Shown here: piece after piece, positions 35,031-44,641 of the stretch
How positions within the stretch are numbered: the first letter of the stretch is position 1
Layout of the letters: each line of letters opens with the position of its first letter
Assembly (NCBI RefSeq): GCF_018919145.1
Contig: NZ_JAHLQJ010000014.1
Span: 1 to 64,000 of the forward strand
Direction: 5' to 3'
From: Paenibacillus brevis
Lineage (GTDB): Bacteria > Bacillota > Bacilli > Paenibacillales > Paenibacillaceae
DNA: 64,000 nucleotides
Translations under genes and position numbers: made by a program
Notes under the pieces: model-generated
Database searches by the model: none
What the model saw: only the letters and a program-made list of their open reading frames with translations
Told to the model about the DNA's origin: nothing

Positions 35031-35528
35031 TCACTCATCTTCATGGTTCAAATCATTCTTCGGGATGTCCTCCAACAGAGGCCAGCCCTCCGGGTAAGTC
35101 TTCTGGTTCAATTGATCTCCAATCCATTCGGAGCCATCTTCCCCATATTCCTTCTTCCAGATCGGCACAATTTGCTTGATCCGTTCAATCACATACTCGT
35201 TGGCTTCATAAGCAGCTTTGCGATGAGGCGACGAGACGGCTATGACGACTGCAATATCGGAAATCTCAAGCCTGCCTACCCGATGGGTCACCGCCACTAG
35301 CGTGTCCGGCCAGCGCTCTCTTACTTCTTTCCCGATCATTTCGAACTGCTTCACCGCCATGGTCGGATACGCCTCATACTCAAGATAGAGAGTACGCTTC
35401 CCATAAGTAAGCTCACGCACGGTGCCCAGGAACAAGGTAATTGCTCCGGCTTCGCGCCGCTTGACCTTATCCGATACTTCTTCGGGTCTGATCGGTTGAT
35501 CGGTGATGACAAACAAGTTGCTGCTCAT
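35031..35528 (-). CDS. moaE: Molybdopterin synthase catalytic subunit
   Basis: A 165-residue MoaE. The start is MSSNLFVIT at 35528, seven bases after GGGAGG; longer in-frame extensions lack such a site. Family motifs: GAITLFLGTVRE, LEYEAYPTMA, VTHRVGRLEISD, VAVSSPHRKAAYEA and PIWKKE with the conserved catalytic Lys. It receives sulfur from thiocarboxylated MoaD (36083-36313) and converts the pyranopterin to molybdopterin. The gene has 40-42-bp gaps to its neighbours. Confidence 0.96.
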   Translation of the reverse strand: MSSNLFVITDQPIRPEEVSDKVKRREAGAITLFLGTVRELTYGKRTLYLEYEAYPTMAVKQFEMIGKEVRERWPDTLVAVTHRVGRLEISDIAVVIAVSSPHRKAAYEANEYVIERIKQIVPIWKKEYGEDGSEWIGDQLNQKTYPEGWPLLEDIPKNDLNHEDE

Positions 35529-35568
35529 AAGACCTCCCTCTCTTCCCTCTGAAATCAAGAAATCACAG

Positions 35569-36054
35569 TCATCGTGTCTTTCGCTCATAGTCACCGCTCT
35601 TGCCGCCCCGTTTTTGCTCCAGATACGTTGGACCCAGTACCATATCCTTATCGATGGCCTTGCACATATCATAGATGGTCAGTCCAACCACCTGGGCAGC
35701 CGTCAATGCCTCCATCTCCACCCCGGTCACCCCGGTGGTCTTCACCTTTACCCGGAAAGACAATATTCCTTCTTCAGGAATTTCGAAGGTAATATCGATG
35801 CCGGTCAGCGGAAGCGGATGGCACATCGGGATCAGATCCGCTGTTTTCTTCGCAGCCATAATCCCTGCAACCTGTGCCACAGCGAGTACGTCGCCCTTGC
35901 CAATCGAGCCCTCCTGAATTCGGCGGAGCGTCTCGGGCTTCATCCGGATTTCGCTTTTGACTACAGCCATCCGCTTGGTTTCGGATTTATCCGACACATC
36001 CACCATATGAGCTCTTCCTTGTTCATTGAAATGGGTCAATTTCTCTTGGCTCAT
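35569..36054 (-). CDS. moaC: Cyclic pyranopterin monophosphate synthase
   Basis: A 161-residue MoaC starting MSQEKLTHF at 36054, nine bases after AAAGGA; the ATG at 36063 is too close to that site. Motifs: [43 protein letters not shown] and [16 protein letters not shown]. It completes the first cofactor step after MoaA. It is part of the co-oriented run from narG to ywiC. Confidence 0.97.
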   Translation of the reverse strand: MSQEKLTHFNEQGRAHMVDVSDKSETKRMAVVKSEIRMKPETLRRIQEGSIGKGDVLAVAQVAGIMAAKKTADLIPMCHPLPLTGIDITFEIPEEGILSFRVKVKTTGVTGVEMEALTAAQVVGLTIYDMCKAIDKDMVLGPTYLEQKRGGKSGDYERKTR

Positions 36055-36082
36055 TGCATTCATTCCTTTCTCGGCCGCCTTC

Positions 36083-36313
36083 TTAACCGCCGCTGACCGG
36101 AGGCAGCAAGGCCACCGTATCCTTCGCTTCGATCAGGTGATCTTCTTCTACGAACTGTTCGTTCACCGCGATCATAACCTGATCAAGTCTGGCGTAGGGA
36201 TAACGTGACCTGAACTCCTCGACGAAGGCCGCTACCGTCATCGGGCCAAGCTCCAGCTCAAGAGTTGGCGAGCCGATCTGCTCACCCAGATGAGCAAAGC
36301 ATAGTATTCTCAC
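36083..36313 (-). CDS. moaD: Molybdopterin synthase sulfur carrier subunit
   Basis: A 77-residue ubiquitin-fold sulfur carrier. I use the GTG at 36313 (VRILCFAHL), which follows GGAAGG and gives the normal MoaD length; the open frame extends further upstream into moeB. It ends in PPVSGG, the C-terminal Gly-Gly that is adenylated by MoeB and then thiocarboxylated. It lies directly between moeB and moaC. Confidence 0.93.
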   Translation of the reverse strand: MRILCFAHLGEQIGSPTLELELGPMTVAAFVEEFRSRYPYARLDQVMIAVNEQFVEEDHLIEAKDTVALLPPVSGG

Positions 36314-36344
36314 AGAATCACCTTCCTGGCATATTGTTCTTCCC

Positions 36345-37376
36345 TTAGGAGACATAACGCTGATAGATCCTCTTGGCCTCAAGAGGATCTGAGGTTCCAT
36401 GCACAAGTGCACGGCCATCCTGGAAAAGAACCAGGCGGAAATCCCCTTCCTGAATCTGAATCAGGTATGGATTGGACTTCACCACTGCCTGCAATTGCTT
36501 GGCATGATCTGCCACCGCATCCAGATTCAGCGCCTCTTGGCGCGGATACCGCAGCCAGACTGAAGCCCTGCCGCACAGAGTCTCGGCCTTGACTGCACTT
36601 TCGCTGTTCAGGTAAGGATAGCTCGGCTGCCCGCCACAGGTTGGACAGGCCTCCTGCCGCGCCCTTCGATTCAGACCAATCGATTGATGCATATTCGACC
36701 ACAGATCAAACACCGTATAATTCACATTCATTTGCGTCCGGTTCCCGGACAACCATTTAAGCGCCTCCGCCGACTGCATGGCCGCAACCATCTGTACGGA
36801 CGGGGCAATGATGCCTTCAAGATCACATGAGGCAGATACGGCAGGCATCTTTTTCAACAGGCAGTGCAGGCAAGTAGTCTGTCCGGGAATGAAGCTGCAT
36901 ACAGCTCCATAGCTGCCTGAGCAAGCCCCGTAGATCCATGGAATCTGGAAGCGGTATGCAGCATCATTGATCAGATAGCGAATTGCGAAATGGTCCGTCC
37001 CATCCAGAATCAGATCGATGGAATGACGCTCCAGAAGTGAGACTAAGTCAGCAGCATTGCAATCCATTACATGTGCATTTATGGTAATTTCGGAGTTAAT
37101 CTGCTTCAGACGGCTTGCGGCTGCCACTGCCTTCGGCAATTGCTTGAAAGCGTCCTGCTCTGTGTACAGCGACTGCCGCTGGAGATTGCTCCACTCGACA
37201 TAATCACGGTCAATGATCGTTATAGTTCCAACTCCTGCACGAGCCAAGGTCTCTGCTGTCCCTGAGCCCAGTGCACCTGCGCCGACGATCAGGACATGCG
37301 AATCCTTCAGCTTTTGCTGTCCGGAGAAGCCGATGGGCGCAAAATTCTGTTGTCTGCTATACCGGTCTTGTGACAT
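36345..37376 (-). CDS. moeB: MoeB/ThiF-family sulfur-carrier adenylyltransferase
   Basis: A 343-residue E1-like enzyme. The nucleotide site is IVGAGALGSGTAE, followed by DRDYVEWSNLQRQ, and the ATP-contact motif region is DGTDHFAIRY. Zinc-binding pairs CLHC and CPTC are present. It would activate the C-terminus of MoaD. A C-terminal ~90-residue extension (after CPTCGG) is typical of this Bacillus-type subfamily; it is not a rhodanese domain, as no cysteine loop is seen. The start overlaps mobA by 20 bp. ThiF-like activity on a thiamine sulfur carrier is the alternative, but the position argues for MoaD. Confidence 0.92.
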   Translation of the reverse strand: MSQDRYSRQQNFAPIGFSGQQKLKDSHVLIVGAGALGSGTAETLARAGVGTITIIDRDYVEWSNLQRQSLYTEQDAFKQLPKAVAAASRLKQINSEITINAHVMDCNAADLVSLLERHSIDLILDGTDHFAIRYLINDAAYRFQIPWIYGACSGSYGAVCSFIPGQTTCLHCLLKKMPAVSASCDLEGIIAPSVQMVAAMQSAEALKWLSGNRTQMNVNYTVFDLWSNMHQSIGLNRRARQEACPTCGGQPSYPYLNSESAVKAETLCGRASVWLRYPRQEALNLDAVADHAKQLQAVVKSNPYLIQIQEGDFRLVLFQDGRALVHGTSDPLEAKRIYQRYVS

Positions 37377-37989
37377 CGCTGTCCGTCCTCTTCTCTTCTT
37401 GAAGTAATTCTAGATACTGCAAGGGTGTATCCACATCTTCTGTGAAGTCCACGCTTAATCCTGCTTCCGTCCAGTCCAGTTCCTTTATTCCCAGCCAATG
37501 AATCGAGTCCAGTAATCCGGATAGCCGATATCGTTTGGCTTCAAGCCTTTCAGTAATCAACGGCAGCAGCCGTTTGGGCCGGTAGATGCCATGCAGCATT
37601 TGATGCTTGCCGCCCACAACAGGAAGAACTGCGTCATAATCACTGTTAGTTAATAGGGTTAACATCTTCGTTGCAGCCTTGGCGGATAGCTTGGGAATAT
37701 CACACCCGACCACCCAGGCATAGTCATTGGTTAATGTCGAGAAGGCAGCATGAAATCCGCCGAGCGGACCGGAGCCTTGAAAAATGTCCGGAGTATATAT
37801 CATATCGGGCTTTGCCCAGCTTGTATAGACCGAAGCGTCGTTAGTTACCACGATCATCTCACCGCAAATCGAGCTCATTTCATGAATCTGACGTTCGATA
37901 AAATGCTCTCCTTCATAGGTAAGCAGCGCCTTGTTCAACCCATGCATTCGGGAGTTCTGCCCTCCCGCCAGAATCACTCCGGTTAACAT
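37357..37989 (-). CDS. mobA: Molybdenum cofactor guanylyltransferase
   Basis: A 210-residue nucleotidyltransferase. The N-terminal GTP-binding loop is TGVILAGGQNSRMHGLNKAL, and the metal-binding VVGCDIPKLS region follows near residue 100. It attaches GMP to molybdopterin to give the bis-MGD needed by NarG. It lies 26 bp after narI, making a direct link between enzyme genes and cofactor genes, and overlaps moeB. Confidence 0.95.
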   Translation of the reverse strand: MLTGVILAGGQNSRMHGLNKALLTYEGEHFIERQIHEMSSICGEMIVVTNDASVYTSWAKPDMIYTPDIFQGSGPLGGFHAAFSTLTNDYAWVVGCDIPKLSAKAATKMLTLLTNSDYDAVLPVVGGKHQMLHGIYRPKRLLPLITERLEAKRYRLSGLLDSIHWLGIKELDWTEAGLSVDFTEDVDTPLQYLELLQEEKRTDSDVTRPV

Positions 37990-38015
37990 CAGACAGCCCT
38001 CCGCTTCAATCCGGA

Positions 38016-38696
38016 TTACCGGCGTTTGCGATAAAGCACATAGCTGCGCTTCAAGTAGGTGATCGGCATGCTGAGCATATGAACCAATCTCGTAAATGGA
38101 AACACCGCAAATAGAGATAATCCTAGAATAACATGAATTTTAAAGATTACGGGAACTTCCTTCATCAAAGTATGATCGGGCCGAAATACAAGCACCCCTC
38201 GCATCCACGGTCCAATTGTCTCACGGTAATCGAATTCTACACTCCCGCGCATATTGAACAGCGTTGCTGACATCCCAGCGACGACAATCAGCGTCAATAA
38301 AATGATCGACAGCATATCGCCAAAGCTGCTGGTTCTCCGCACGCGTGCATTCGTTAATCTGCGGAACACGAGAATAATGCAGCCAACGAGGGTCATCAAT
38401 CCTGCTACGCTCCCGATCGACATGGCCATCAGGTGATACATATGATCATTTACTCCAAGTGCCGATACCCATGCCTTCGGAATCAGAATACCGCCGATAT
38501 GTCCGACAAGAACAAGCATAATGCCGATATGAAACAGAATGCTGCCGACCCTTAGCTGTTTCTTCTCCAGAATCTCGCTTGATTTGGCTGTCCAACCGAA
38601 CTGATCCGTTTGATAGCGGTAATAAAGCCCGACAAGGAAGATGACCAGAATCAGATAGGGGTAAATGACCCATAAAAACTGACTTCCCCAAGTCAT
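38016..38696 (-). CDS. narI: Respiratory nitrate reductase gamma subunit
   Basis: A 226-residue membrane cytochrome b subunit. The start is the ATG at 38696 after AAAGGAG. Five hydrophobic segments are seen, with His residues in helices 2 and 5 placed for two b hemes (FHIGIMLVLVGHIGG and IHVILGLSLFAVFPFTRLVH). It oxidises menaquinol and passes electrons to NarH. It overlaps narJ by ATGA and is followed closely by mobA. Confidence 0.96.
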   Translation of the reverse strand: MTWGSQFLWVIYPYLILVIFLVGLYYRYQTDQFGWTAKSSEILEKKQLRVGSILFHIGIMLVLVGHIGGILIPKAWVSALGVNDHMYHLMAMSIGSVAGLMTLVGCIILVFRRLTNARVRRTSSFGDMLSIILLTLIVVAGMSATLFNMRGSVEFDYRETIGPWMRGVLVFRPDHTLMKEVPVIFKIHVILGLSLFAVFPFTRLVHMLSMPITYLKRSYVLYRKRR

Positions 38697-39355
38697 AGCG
38701 GATTTCTCCTTTCCTGTCCATATCCGGCAGCAGCCCACATCGGACCGCAACCCATAGCCTGTGGCGTACTGCCGCTTCCGGCGAGCTCGGAAACATCAAA
38801 GCTGCCTTCTGTCACACCGGATCGGTCTAAGATCAACAGAATCGCATCCAGAACATGCCGATAAGGACTATCAGTCTGGTGAAGCACATCTCTGGTATGC
38901 TCCAGCGCCTTGCGGAAGGACACGAGCAGCTCGATGCCGCGATTCTCCTTGGCCACAGCCACATACTCCAGGACAAGCGGTAAATAGTCCGGGAGCTCAT
39001 CTGTATAAAGAACCATATCCTCTTCCTCATACAGCTGCTTTAGCCGAAGCAATGCAGGACCCCGTTCCCGGTCTTCCCCTAGCTGACTGTAGGTTAGATA
39101 CAAATTGCTCTTCTTGCTAAAATCAAAAGTCTTCACATAGTTCGATGTAATTGTCTCAGCATCCATCCCGGCGAAGGCTGCCAAGCAGTCTCCAGCAAGC
39201 TCCTGGAGGCCCTTGGCCTCCTCCGCTTGTTCGCCTTCAATCCATTGGCACCAATTCACGTACATGTCATCTGATTCATCCTGCCATTCGGCATCGGGGT
39301 ATTGCAGCAGCTGGGAGAATAGCATCCAGCTGGAGCGTAATGTCATCTCGTTCAT
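38693..39355 (-). CDS. narJ: Nitrate reductase assembly chaperone
   Basis: A 220-residue cytoplasmic chaperone of the NarJ/TorD-like family, starting at ATG 39355 after AAGGAG. Helical motifs such as LLQYPDAEW, YVKTFDFSKKSNLYLTY and DELPDYLPLVLEYVA are typical. It binds apo-NarG and times cofactor insertion and membrane docking. The C-terminal ~30 residues (GSGSTPQAMGCGPMW) form a non-helical tail. It overlaps narI. Confidence 0.95.
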   Translation of the reverse strand: MNEMTLRSSWMLFSQLLQYPDAEWQDESDDMYVNWCQWIEGEQAEEAKGLQELAGDCLAAFAGMDAETITSNYVKTFDFSKKSNLYLTYSQLGEDRERGPALLRLKQLYEEEDMVLYTDELPDYLPLVLEYVAVAKENRGIELLVSFRKALEHTRDVLHQTDSPYRHVLDAILLILDRSGVTEGSFDVSELAGSGSTPQAMGCGPMWAAAGYGQERRNPL

Positions 39356-39395
39356 TCGCCTCACTCCTTGTCCAGTTTACCGCACTGCTCCCAGG

Positions 39396-40865
39396 TTAAC
39401 CGCCGCATGGCCCTGGCCCGCCCATCATGTTCGTAAACCCGCAGGCTCCTTGCTCGGAATAGAGGTCAGAGAATTCTTCGCGGTGGGCTGCCGGAATCAC
39501 GAAACGATCGTCATACTTGGCAATCGCCAACAAACGGTACATCTCTTCGGTCTCTTTCTCTGTCATTCCGAACTGCGCCAGCAATTCAGCGTCGGTCTCC
39601 TTGTTCAGATTCCGCGCACGCATATGGGAACGCATGACGGCCATTTTTTTCAACACGGTCTTGATTACGTCGGTATCGCCTGCTGACAGCAGATTCGCCA
39701 AATACTGGACCGGGATTCTCATATCGTCAATGGCAGGGAAAATATCATCCGGCGAAGCAGTTGCCCCTTTGCCTTCTACCATGTTCGTAATCGGGCTAAG
39801 CGGCGGTACGTACCATACCATCGGCAAGGTCCGGTATTCCGGGTGAAGCGGAAGCGCGATTTTCCAATCGACCGCCATTTTATAGATCGGCGAACGCTGG
39901 GCATATTCAATCCAGTCCTCCGGAATGTTAGCTTCGCGGGCTGCGGCAATCACTTCAGGATCGTTCGGATCAAGGAAAATGCTCAATTGCGATTCGTACA
40001 AATCTTGTTCATTCTCCACCGAAGCTGCCTCCTCGACACGATCGGCGTCATAGAACATAACCCCCAGATAACGGATTCTGCCTACGCAGGTCTCCGAGCA
40101 GATCGTTGGCAGGCCTTGCTCAATACGCGGGAAACAGAGCGTGCATTTCTCCGCTTTGTTTGTCTGCCAATTGAAGTAGACCTTCTTGTAAGGGCAGCTA
40201 GATACGCAGAACCGCCACGAGCGGCAAGCATTCTGGTCTACAAGCACAATTCCGTCTTCCTCGCGCTTGTACATCGCACCCGATGGGCAGCTCGATACAC
40301 AGGACGGATTAATGCAGTGCTCACAAATTCTTGGCAGATACATCATGAATACCTGTTCGAATTCCATGCGAACAGCTTCTTCGATTCCAGCCATGTTCGG
40401 GTCTTCATATCCCGACTCATGCACACCCGCCAGATCGTCTTCCCAGTTCGGACCCCATTCGAGATTCATATATTCGCCGGTAATTTTCGATTTCGGACGC
40501 GCTACCGGCTGATGCTTCATTTCCGGGCTTTGCTGCAGCTTCTCGTAATCGTAATCCCACGGCTCATAGTAATCGTCAATCGTCGGCTGGTCCGGATTGT
40601 GGAAGATATTCATCAGCCGGTTGGCACGGCTGCCGGAGCGGAGCTCCAGCTTGCCGTTCTTCAACACCCAACCGCCTTTATATTTGTCCTGGTTCTCCCA
40701 CTGCTTCGGATACCCGATGCCTGGCTTCGTCTCGACGTTGTTGAACCACATATATTCTGCGCCCTTGCGGTTGGTCCAGGTATTCTTGCAGGTTACCGAG
40801 CATGTATGACAACCGATACATTTATCCAAGTTCATGACCATTCCGATTTGTGCTTTAATCTTCAA
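39396..40865 (-). CDS. narH: Respiratory nitrate reductase beta subunit
   Basis: A 489-residue iron-sulfur subunit. Four cysteine clusters are visible: CIGCHTCSVTCKNTW, CEHCINPSCVSSCPSG, CRSWRFCVSSCPYKK (Trp in place of one Cys, giving the [3Fe-4S] cluster) and CTLCFPRIEQGLP followed by CSETC. It wires electrons from NarI to NarG. The start overlaps the end of narG by 11 bp. Length agrees with Bacillus NarH. Confidence 0.97.
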   Translation of the reverse strand: MKIKAQIGMVMNLDKCIGCHTCSVTCKNTWTNRKGAEYMWFNNVETKPGIGYPKQWENQDKYKGGWVLKNGKLELRSGSRANRLMNIFHNPDQPTIDDYYEPWDYDYEKLQQSPEMKHQPVARPKSKITGEYMNLEWGPNWEDDLAGVHESGYEDPNMAGIEEAVRMEFEQVFMMYLPRICEHCINPSCVSSCPSGAMYKREEDGIVLVDQNACRSWRFCVSSCPYKKVYFNWQTNKAEKCTLCFPRIEQGLPTICSETCVGRIRYLGVMFYDADRVEEAASVENEQDLYESQLSIFLDPNDPEVIAAAREANIPEDWIEYAQRSPIYKMAVDWKIALPLHPEYRTLPMVWYVPPLSPITNMVEGKGATASPDDIFPAIDDMRIPVQYLANLLSAGDTDVIKTVLKKMAVMRSHMRARNLNKETDAELLAQFGMTEKETEEMYRLLAIAKYDDRFVIPAAHREEFSDLYSEQGACGFTNMMGGPGPCGG

Positions 40866-43800
40866 GCCAGTTCACCTCCTCAAGTTTGCGGATCACGACG
40901 TACAGATCCCGTTGATTGCCTGTTGGTCCGTAGTAATTGAATCCGTAGCTAAGCTGTGCATATCCGCCAATCATATGAGTTGGCTTCACATGGATACGTG
41001 TCGGACTGTTGTGTGTACCGCCTCGCGTTGTGGTGACATCGGTTGCCGGAACGTTGATCGTCCGATCCTGGGCATGGTGCATATAGGCCATTCCCCTAGG
41101 CATCCGGTGGGTAACGACTGCCCGGGCAACTACAGCGCCATTCTGATTGAAGCATTCAATCCAATCGTTATCGACCACATCGGCCGCGGCTGCATCATCC
41201 TTGTTGATCCAGATGGTCGGGCCGCCGCGGAACAGGGTCAGCATCGGCAACGAATCGAAATACATACTGTGAATTGACCATTTGCTATGCGGCGTCATGA
41301 AGTTTAAGACAATTTCTTTGCCTTTCTTGGCCGGACGATTCTTGTTCGTATGGAAAGGAGCATGCTTCATCGTCGGCTTGTAAATCGCCAGGTTCTCGCC
41401 GAATTCCGTCAACATTTCGTGATCCAGATAATAATGCTGGCGTCCGGTCAAGGTACGGTAAGGTATCAAGCGCTCCACATTCGTGGTGAACGGCGAGTAG
41501 CGTCTTCCATGCTGCTCCGATCCGCTGAACGCCGGGGAGGTAATTACCGTCTTCGGCTGGGTAGTAATCTCGTCGAAGGTAAATCGCTCTTCGATCCGAT
41601 CCTCCGCCAGATCCTTCAGCTTGAGTGCCGTCTTCTGCTCCAGTGACTCCCAGGCTTTTACGGCCATTTTTCCGTTACTGGTCGTGGACAATGTAAGAAT
41701 GGCTTCGGCCATATGCCGATCCGTCACCAGCTTCGGACATCCCTCGCTGATTCCAGGCTCATCGACGACGCCGTTCACTTTCTTCATAAGCTCATACTCA
41801 TTGGCTGCAGACCAGTTGATTCCTTTAATGCCATAGGGCTTATCTTTGATGTTTGGGCCAAGCGCGGTCATCTTCTTGTAGACGGAAGCATAGTCCCGCT
41901 CTACCACAACGAATTTCGGCATGGTCTTGCCCGGAATCGCCTCAATTTCACCCTTGCTCCAATCCAGAATCCGCCCGAACGGCTGAGACAGCTCATCCGG
42001 TGTATCATGCTGGAGCGGCATCGCTACGATATCGCGCTGCGGTCCGTCGAATTGGCTTTCTGCCATTTGGGAGAAGGTCTTCGCAATCGCCTTGAACGTC
42101 TCCCAGTCCGACTTGGACTCCCAGAGCGGCGGCACCGCAGGGTTGAAGGGATGGATAAATGGATGCATATCTGTCGAGGACAGATCGCTCTTCTCATACC
42201 AGGTTGCCGCCGGAAGCACGATATCCGAATAGACTGCAGTCCCGGACATCCGGAAGTCGATATCTACCATTAAATCGAGCTTGCCTTCTGCCGCCTGGTC
42301 ATGCCATTTGATCTCTTCCGGACGCATTGTCTCGGAGTCATCGTTGAGCAGACCGTTATGCGCGCCGAGCAAATATTTCAGGAAGTATTCATGTCCTTTG
42401 CCGGAGCTTGAGATCAAGTTGGCGCGCCAGACAAACATCACCTTCGGATGATTGCCCTCCGCATCCGGGTCTTCAATCGCAAACTCCAGATCACGGTTCT
42501 TCAGACGTCCTGCTACATAATTCGCGATTGTTTCCGGTGTGTCATGTCCTTTAGCCGCCGCTTCATTCGCCAGATCAATCGAATTCTCGTTGAATTGCGG
42601 GTAGGAAGGCAACCAGCCCAGACGTGCAGCCATTACGTTATAATCCGCATAGTGTGCATAACGCGCCTTATCTACAAGCGCTGAGGTATGCCCATCAACC
42701 GGGTTGGATTCAAAGCGCCATTGGTTCGTTGCAAAATAGAAGAAGGAAGTCCCGTTTTGTTGGCGCGGCGGCATCGTCCAATCCCGCGCAAAGGCGACAT
42801 TGGCCCAGCCTTCTGCCGGACGAAGCTTCTCTTGGCCGACATAATGCGCCCAGCCTCCGCCGTTCACGCCTTGGCAGCCCGTCATCAATACCAGGTTAAG
42901 CACACTGCGGTAAATGGTATCCGAGTTATACCAGTGGTTAATGCCCGCGCCGACGATAATCATCGATCGTCCCTGGCTGTCTACCGCATTTTGCGCAAAT
43001 TCGCGGGCGATCTGAATGACGGATTCACGATCCACACCTGTGATCTGCTCTTGCCATGCCGGCGAATATACCGTGTTCGCATCATCGTAGTTACTACCGT
43101 TGACGGAATCGACTCCATATTGGGCCAGCATCAGATCGAAGACGCTCGTCACGCGGTAAGATTGTCCGTCTGCCCCCGTAATCGTGCGATACGGAATCGA
43201 ACTCGAGATAGCCGATTTGTCATCATCATCGAAGTAAGGCAGCTTGAGCTCAACCTGTCCTTCGGCAGTTCCGCGCAGCCCGAGCTGTGGAGAGATTTCT
43301 TCACCGGTGAAGGTGTCCACCATTTCAAGGTTCCATTTGCCCTCCTCGCCCCACCGGGAACCGATTGTTCCGTTAGGGATGCGAAGCTCGCCGGTATGCT
43401 CATCGATCAGGACCGTTTTCCATTCGGCATTATTCGTATCGATGCCAAGATCCTTGGCTGTCAGGAAGCGGTCCGTCGTATAAGCATCCCCCTGCTCCTG
43501 AAGCAGCACCAGGAATGGGAAGTCCGTATATTTCTTCGAATAATCATTAAAGTATGGCGTGCTGTTTTTCACATAGAATTCGTTCAGAATGACATGCCCC
43601 ATTGCCATCGCAAGCGCTCCATCCGTTCCTTGCTTGGCAGCGAGCCATTTATCCGCGAATCTTACGAATTCCGCATAATCCGGGCTAATCGATACAACCT
43701 TGGTACCGCGGTATCTTGCCTCGGTCATAAAATGGGCATCCGGTGTCCGGGTCATGGGCAGATTCGAGCCCCATACGAGCAAATAGCTTGAATTATACCA

Positions 43801-44535
43801 GTCACTGCTCTCGGGCACGTCAGTCTGATCGCCCCAAATCTGTGGAGATGCAGGCGGAAGATCCGCGTACCAATCATAGAAGCTAAGTAACGGTGAGCCT
43901 ACGAGCGACAGGAAACGTGAGCCTGCTGCATAGCTGACCATGGACATCGCCGGAATCGGAGAGAACCCGACCACACGGTCAGGACCATTTTTCTTGATCG
44001 TATGCAGCATGGATGCGGAGATAATCTCTGTAACCTCATCCCAGGAAGCACGTACCATGCCTCCCTTCCCCCGAGCCGATTTGTAGATTAGCTTTTGTTC
44101 GTCATTTTCAACAATCGAGCTCCAGGCAGCGACCGGGTCCTGATGAGTCCGTTTGGCTTCACGCCATAATTGGAGCAGCTTGCCGCGAATATAAGGATAT
44201 TTCACCCGCAGCGGGCTGTAGAGATACCAGGAGAAGCTCGCCCCACGAGGGCAGCCGCGCGGTTCAAATTCAGGCATGTCGGGTCCGGTTGTCGGATAAT
44301 CCGTCTGTTGCGTTTCCCAGGTTACAATGCCGTCCTTCACAAATATTTTCCAACTGCATGAACCGGTACAGTTCACGCCGTGTGTTGAACGCACCACTTT
44401 ATCATGCTGCCAGCGGTCGCGGTACATATGCTCCCAAGAACGATCATCGTTGGATACTTCACTCCAGCCTTCCGCGTTCTTCTCGCGCTTTCGGAAAAAC
44501 TTTAACTTTTGCAGTAGCGGGTTGGTCTTGTTCAT
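40855..44535 (-). CDS. narG: Respiratory nitrate reductase alpha subunit
   Basis: The 1226-residue molybdenum catalytic subunit on the inner membrane face. The FS0 cluster ligands follow the NarG pattern: His52, Cys56, Cys60 and Cys95 (THGVNCTGSCSW, then RGCPRG). The region SSYLLVWGSNLPMTRTPDAH and later HWYNSDTIYRSVLNL belong to the bis-MGD-binding core. It reduces nitrate to nitrite with electrons from NarH. There is no twin-arginine signal, which fits a cytoplasm-facing NarG. AAGGAGC precedes the ATG. It begins the long nar-mob-moe-moa-mod run, under a promoter that carries a probable regulator site. Confidence 0.98.
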   Translation of the reverse strand: MNKTNPLLQKLKFFRKREKNAEGWSEVSNDDRSWEHMYRDRWQHDKVVRSTHGVNCTGSCSWKIFVKDGIVTWETQQTDYPTTGPDMPEFEPRGCPRGASFSWYLYSPLRVKYPYIRGKLLQLWREAKRTHQDPVAAWSSIVENDEQKLIYKSARGKGGMVRASWDEVTEIISASMLHTIKKNGPDRVVGFSPIPAMSMVSYAAGSRFLSLVGSPLLSFYDWYADLPPASPQIWGDQTDVPESSDWYNSSYLLVWGSNLPMTRTPDAHFMTEARYRGTKVVSISPDYAEFVRFADKWLAAKQGTDGALAMAMGHVILNEFYVKNSTPYFNDYSKKYTDFPFLVLLQEQGDAYTTDRFLTAKDLGIDTNNAEWKTVLIDEHTGELRIPNGTIGSRWGEEGKWNLEMVDTFTGEEISPQLGLRGTAEGQVELKLPYFDDDDKSAISSSIPYRTITGADGQSYRVTSVFDLMLAQYGVDSVNGSNYDDANTVYSPAWQEQITGVDRESVIQIAREFAQNAVDSQGRSMIIVGAGINHWYNSDTIYRSVLNLVLMTGCQGVNGGGWAHYVGQEKLRPAEGWANVAFARDWTMPPRQQNGTSFFYFATNQWRFESNPVDGHTSALVDKARYAHYADYNVMAARLGWLPSYPQFNENSIDLANEAAAKGHDTPETIANYVAGRLKNRDLEFAIEDPDAEGNHPKVMFVWRANLISSSGKGHEYFLKYLLGAHNGLLNDDSETMRPEEIKWHDQAAEGKLDLMVDIDFRMSGTAVYSDIVLPAATWYEKSDLSSTDMHPFIHPFNPAVPPLWESKSDWETFKAIAKTFSQMAESQFDGPQRDIVAMPLQHDTPDELSQPFGRILDWSKGEIEAIPGKTMPKFVVVERDYASVYKKMTALGPNIKDKPYGIKGINWSAANEYELMKKVNGVVDEPGISEGCPKLVTDRHMAEAILTLSTTSNGKMAVKAWESLEQKTALKLKDLAEDRIEERFTFDEITTQPKTVITSPAFSGSEQHGRRYSPFTTNVERLIPYRTLTGRQHYYLDHEMLTEFGENLAIYKPTMKHAPFHTNKNRPAKKGKEIVLNFMTPHSKWSIHSMYFDSLPMLTLFRGGPTIWINKDDAAAADVVDNDWIECFNQNGAVVARAVVTHRMPRGMAYMHHAQDRTINVPATDVTTTRGGTHNSPTRIHVKPTHMIGGYAQLSYGFNYYGPTGNQRDLYVVIRKLEEVNWLED

Positions 44536-44567
44536 CGTTCCAGCTCCTTGCGCTTATTGATACTTTA

Positions 44568-44573
44568 ATTGTA
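44568..44573 (-). promoter_or_regulatory. -10 box of the narG operon
   Basis: TACAAT read leftwards, 33 bases before the narG ATG. The sequence 17 bp upstream (TCTTCA) is a poor -35, which suggests activator dependence. The inverted repeat at 44599-44632 is centred about 45 bp away. Confidence 0.6.
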
Positions 44574-44598
44574 GGCGCTGGGATCGATCGTGAAGAGG

Positions 44599-44632
44599 GG
44601 GGAACTCCCTCATTCCAAGGTAGGGAATCCCC
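44599..44632. promoter_or_regulatory. Candidate NreC-type regulator site upstream of narG
   Basis: GGGGAACTCCCT (44599-44610) and AGGGAATCCCC (44622-44632) form an inverted repeat around CATTCCAAGGT. An equivalent element with the same order and central CATT lies upstream of narK at 47432-47467. Binding by the NarL-family regulator at 48414-49067 is inferred. Confidence 0.68.
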
Positions 44633-44641
44633 GTTATATGA

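Noticed and set aside
39843-40940. A long open frame on the plus strand opposite narH (and similar long frames opposite narG and narK, such as 42688-43791 and 46179-46934).
   Set aside because: They lie entirely antisense to clearly coding genes, lack ribosome sites, and their translations are rich in Arg, His and Ile without family features. They are shadows of codon bias.
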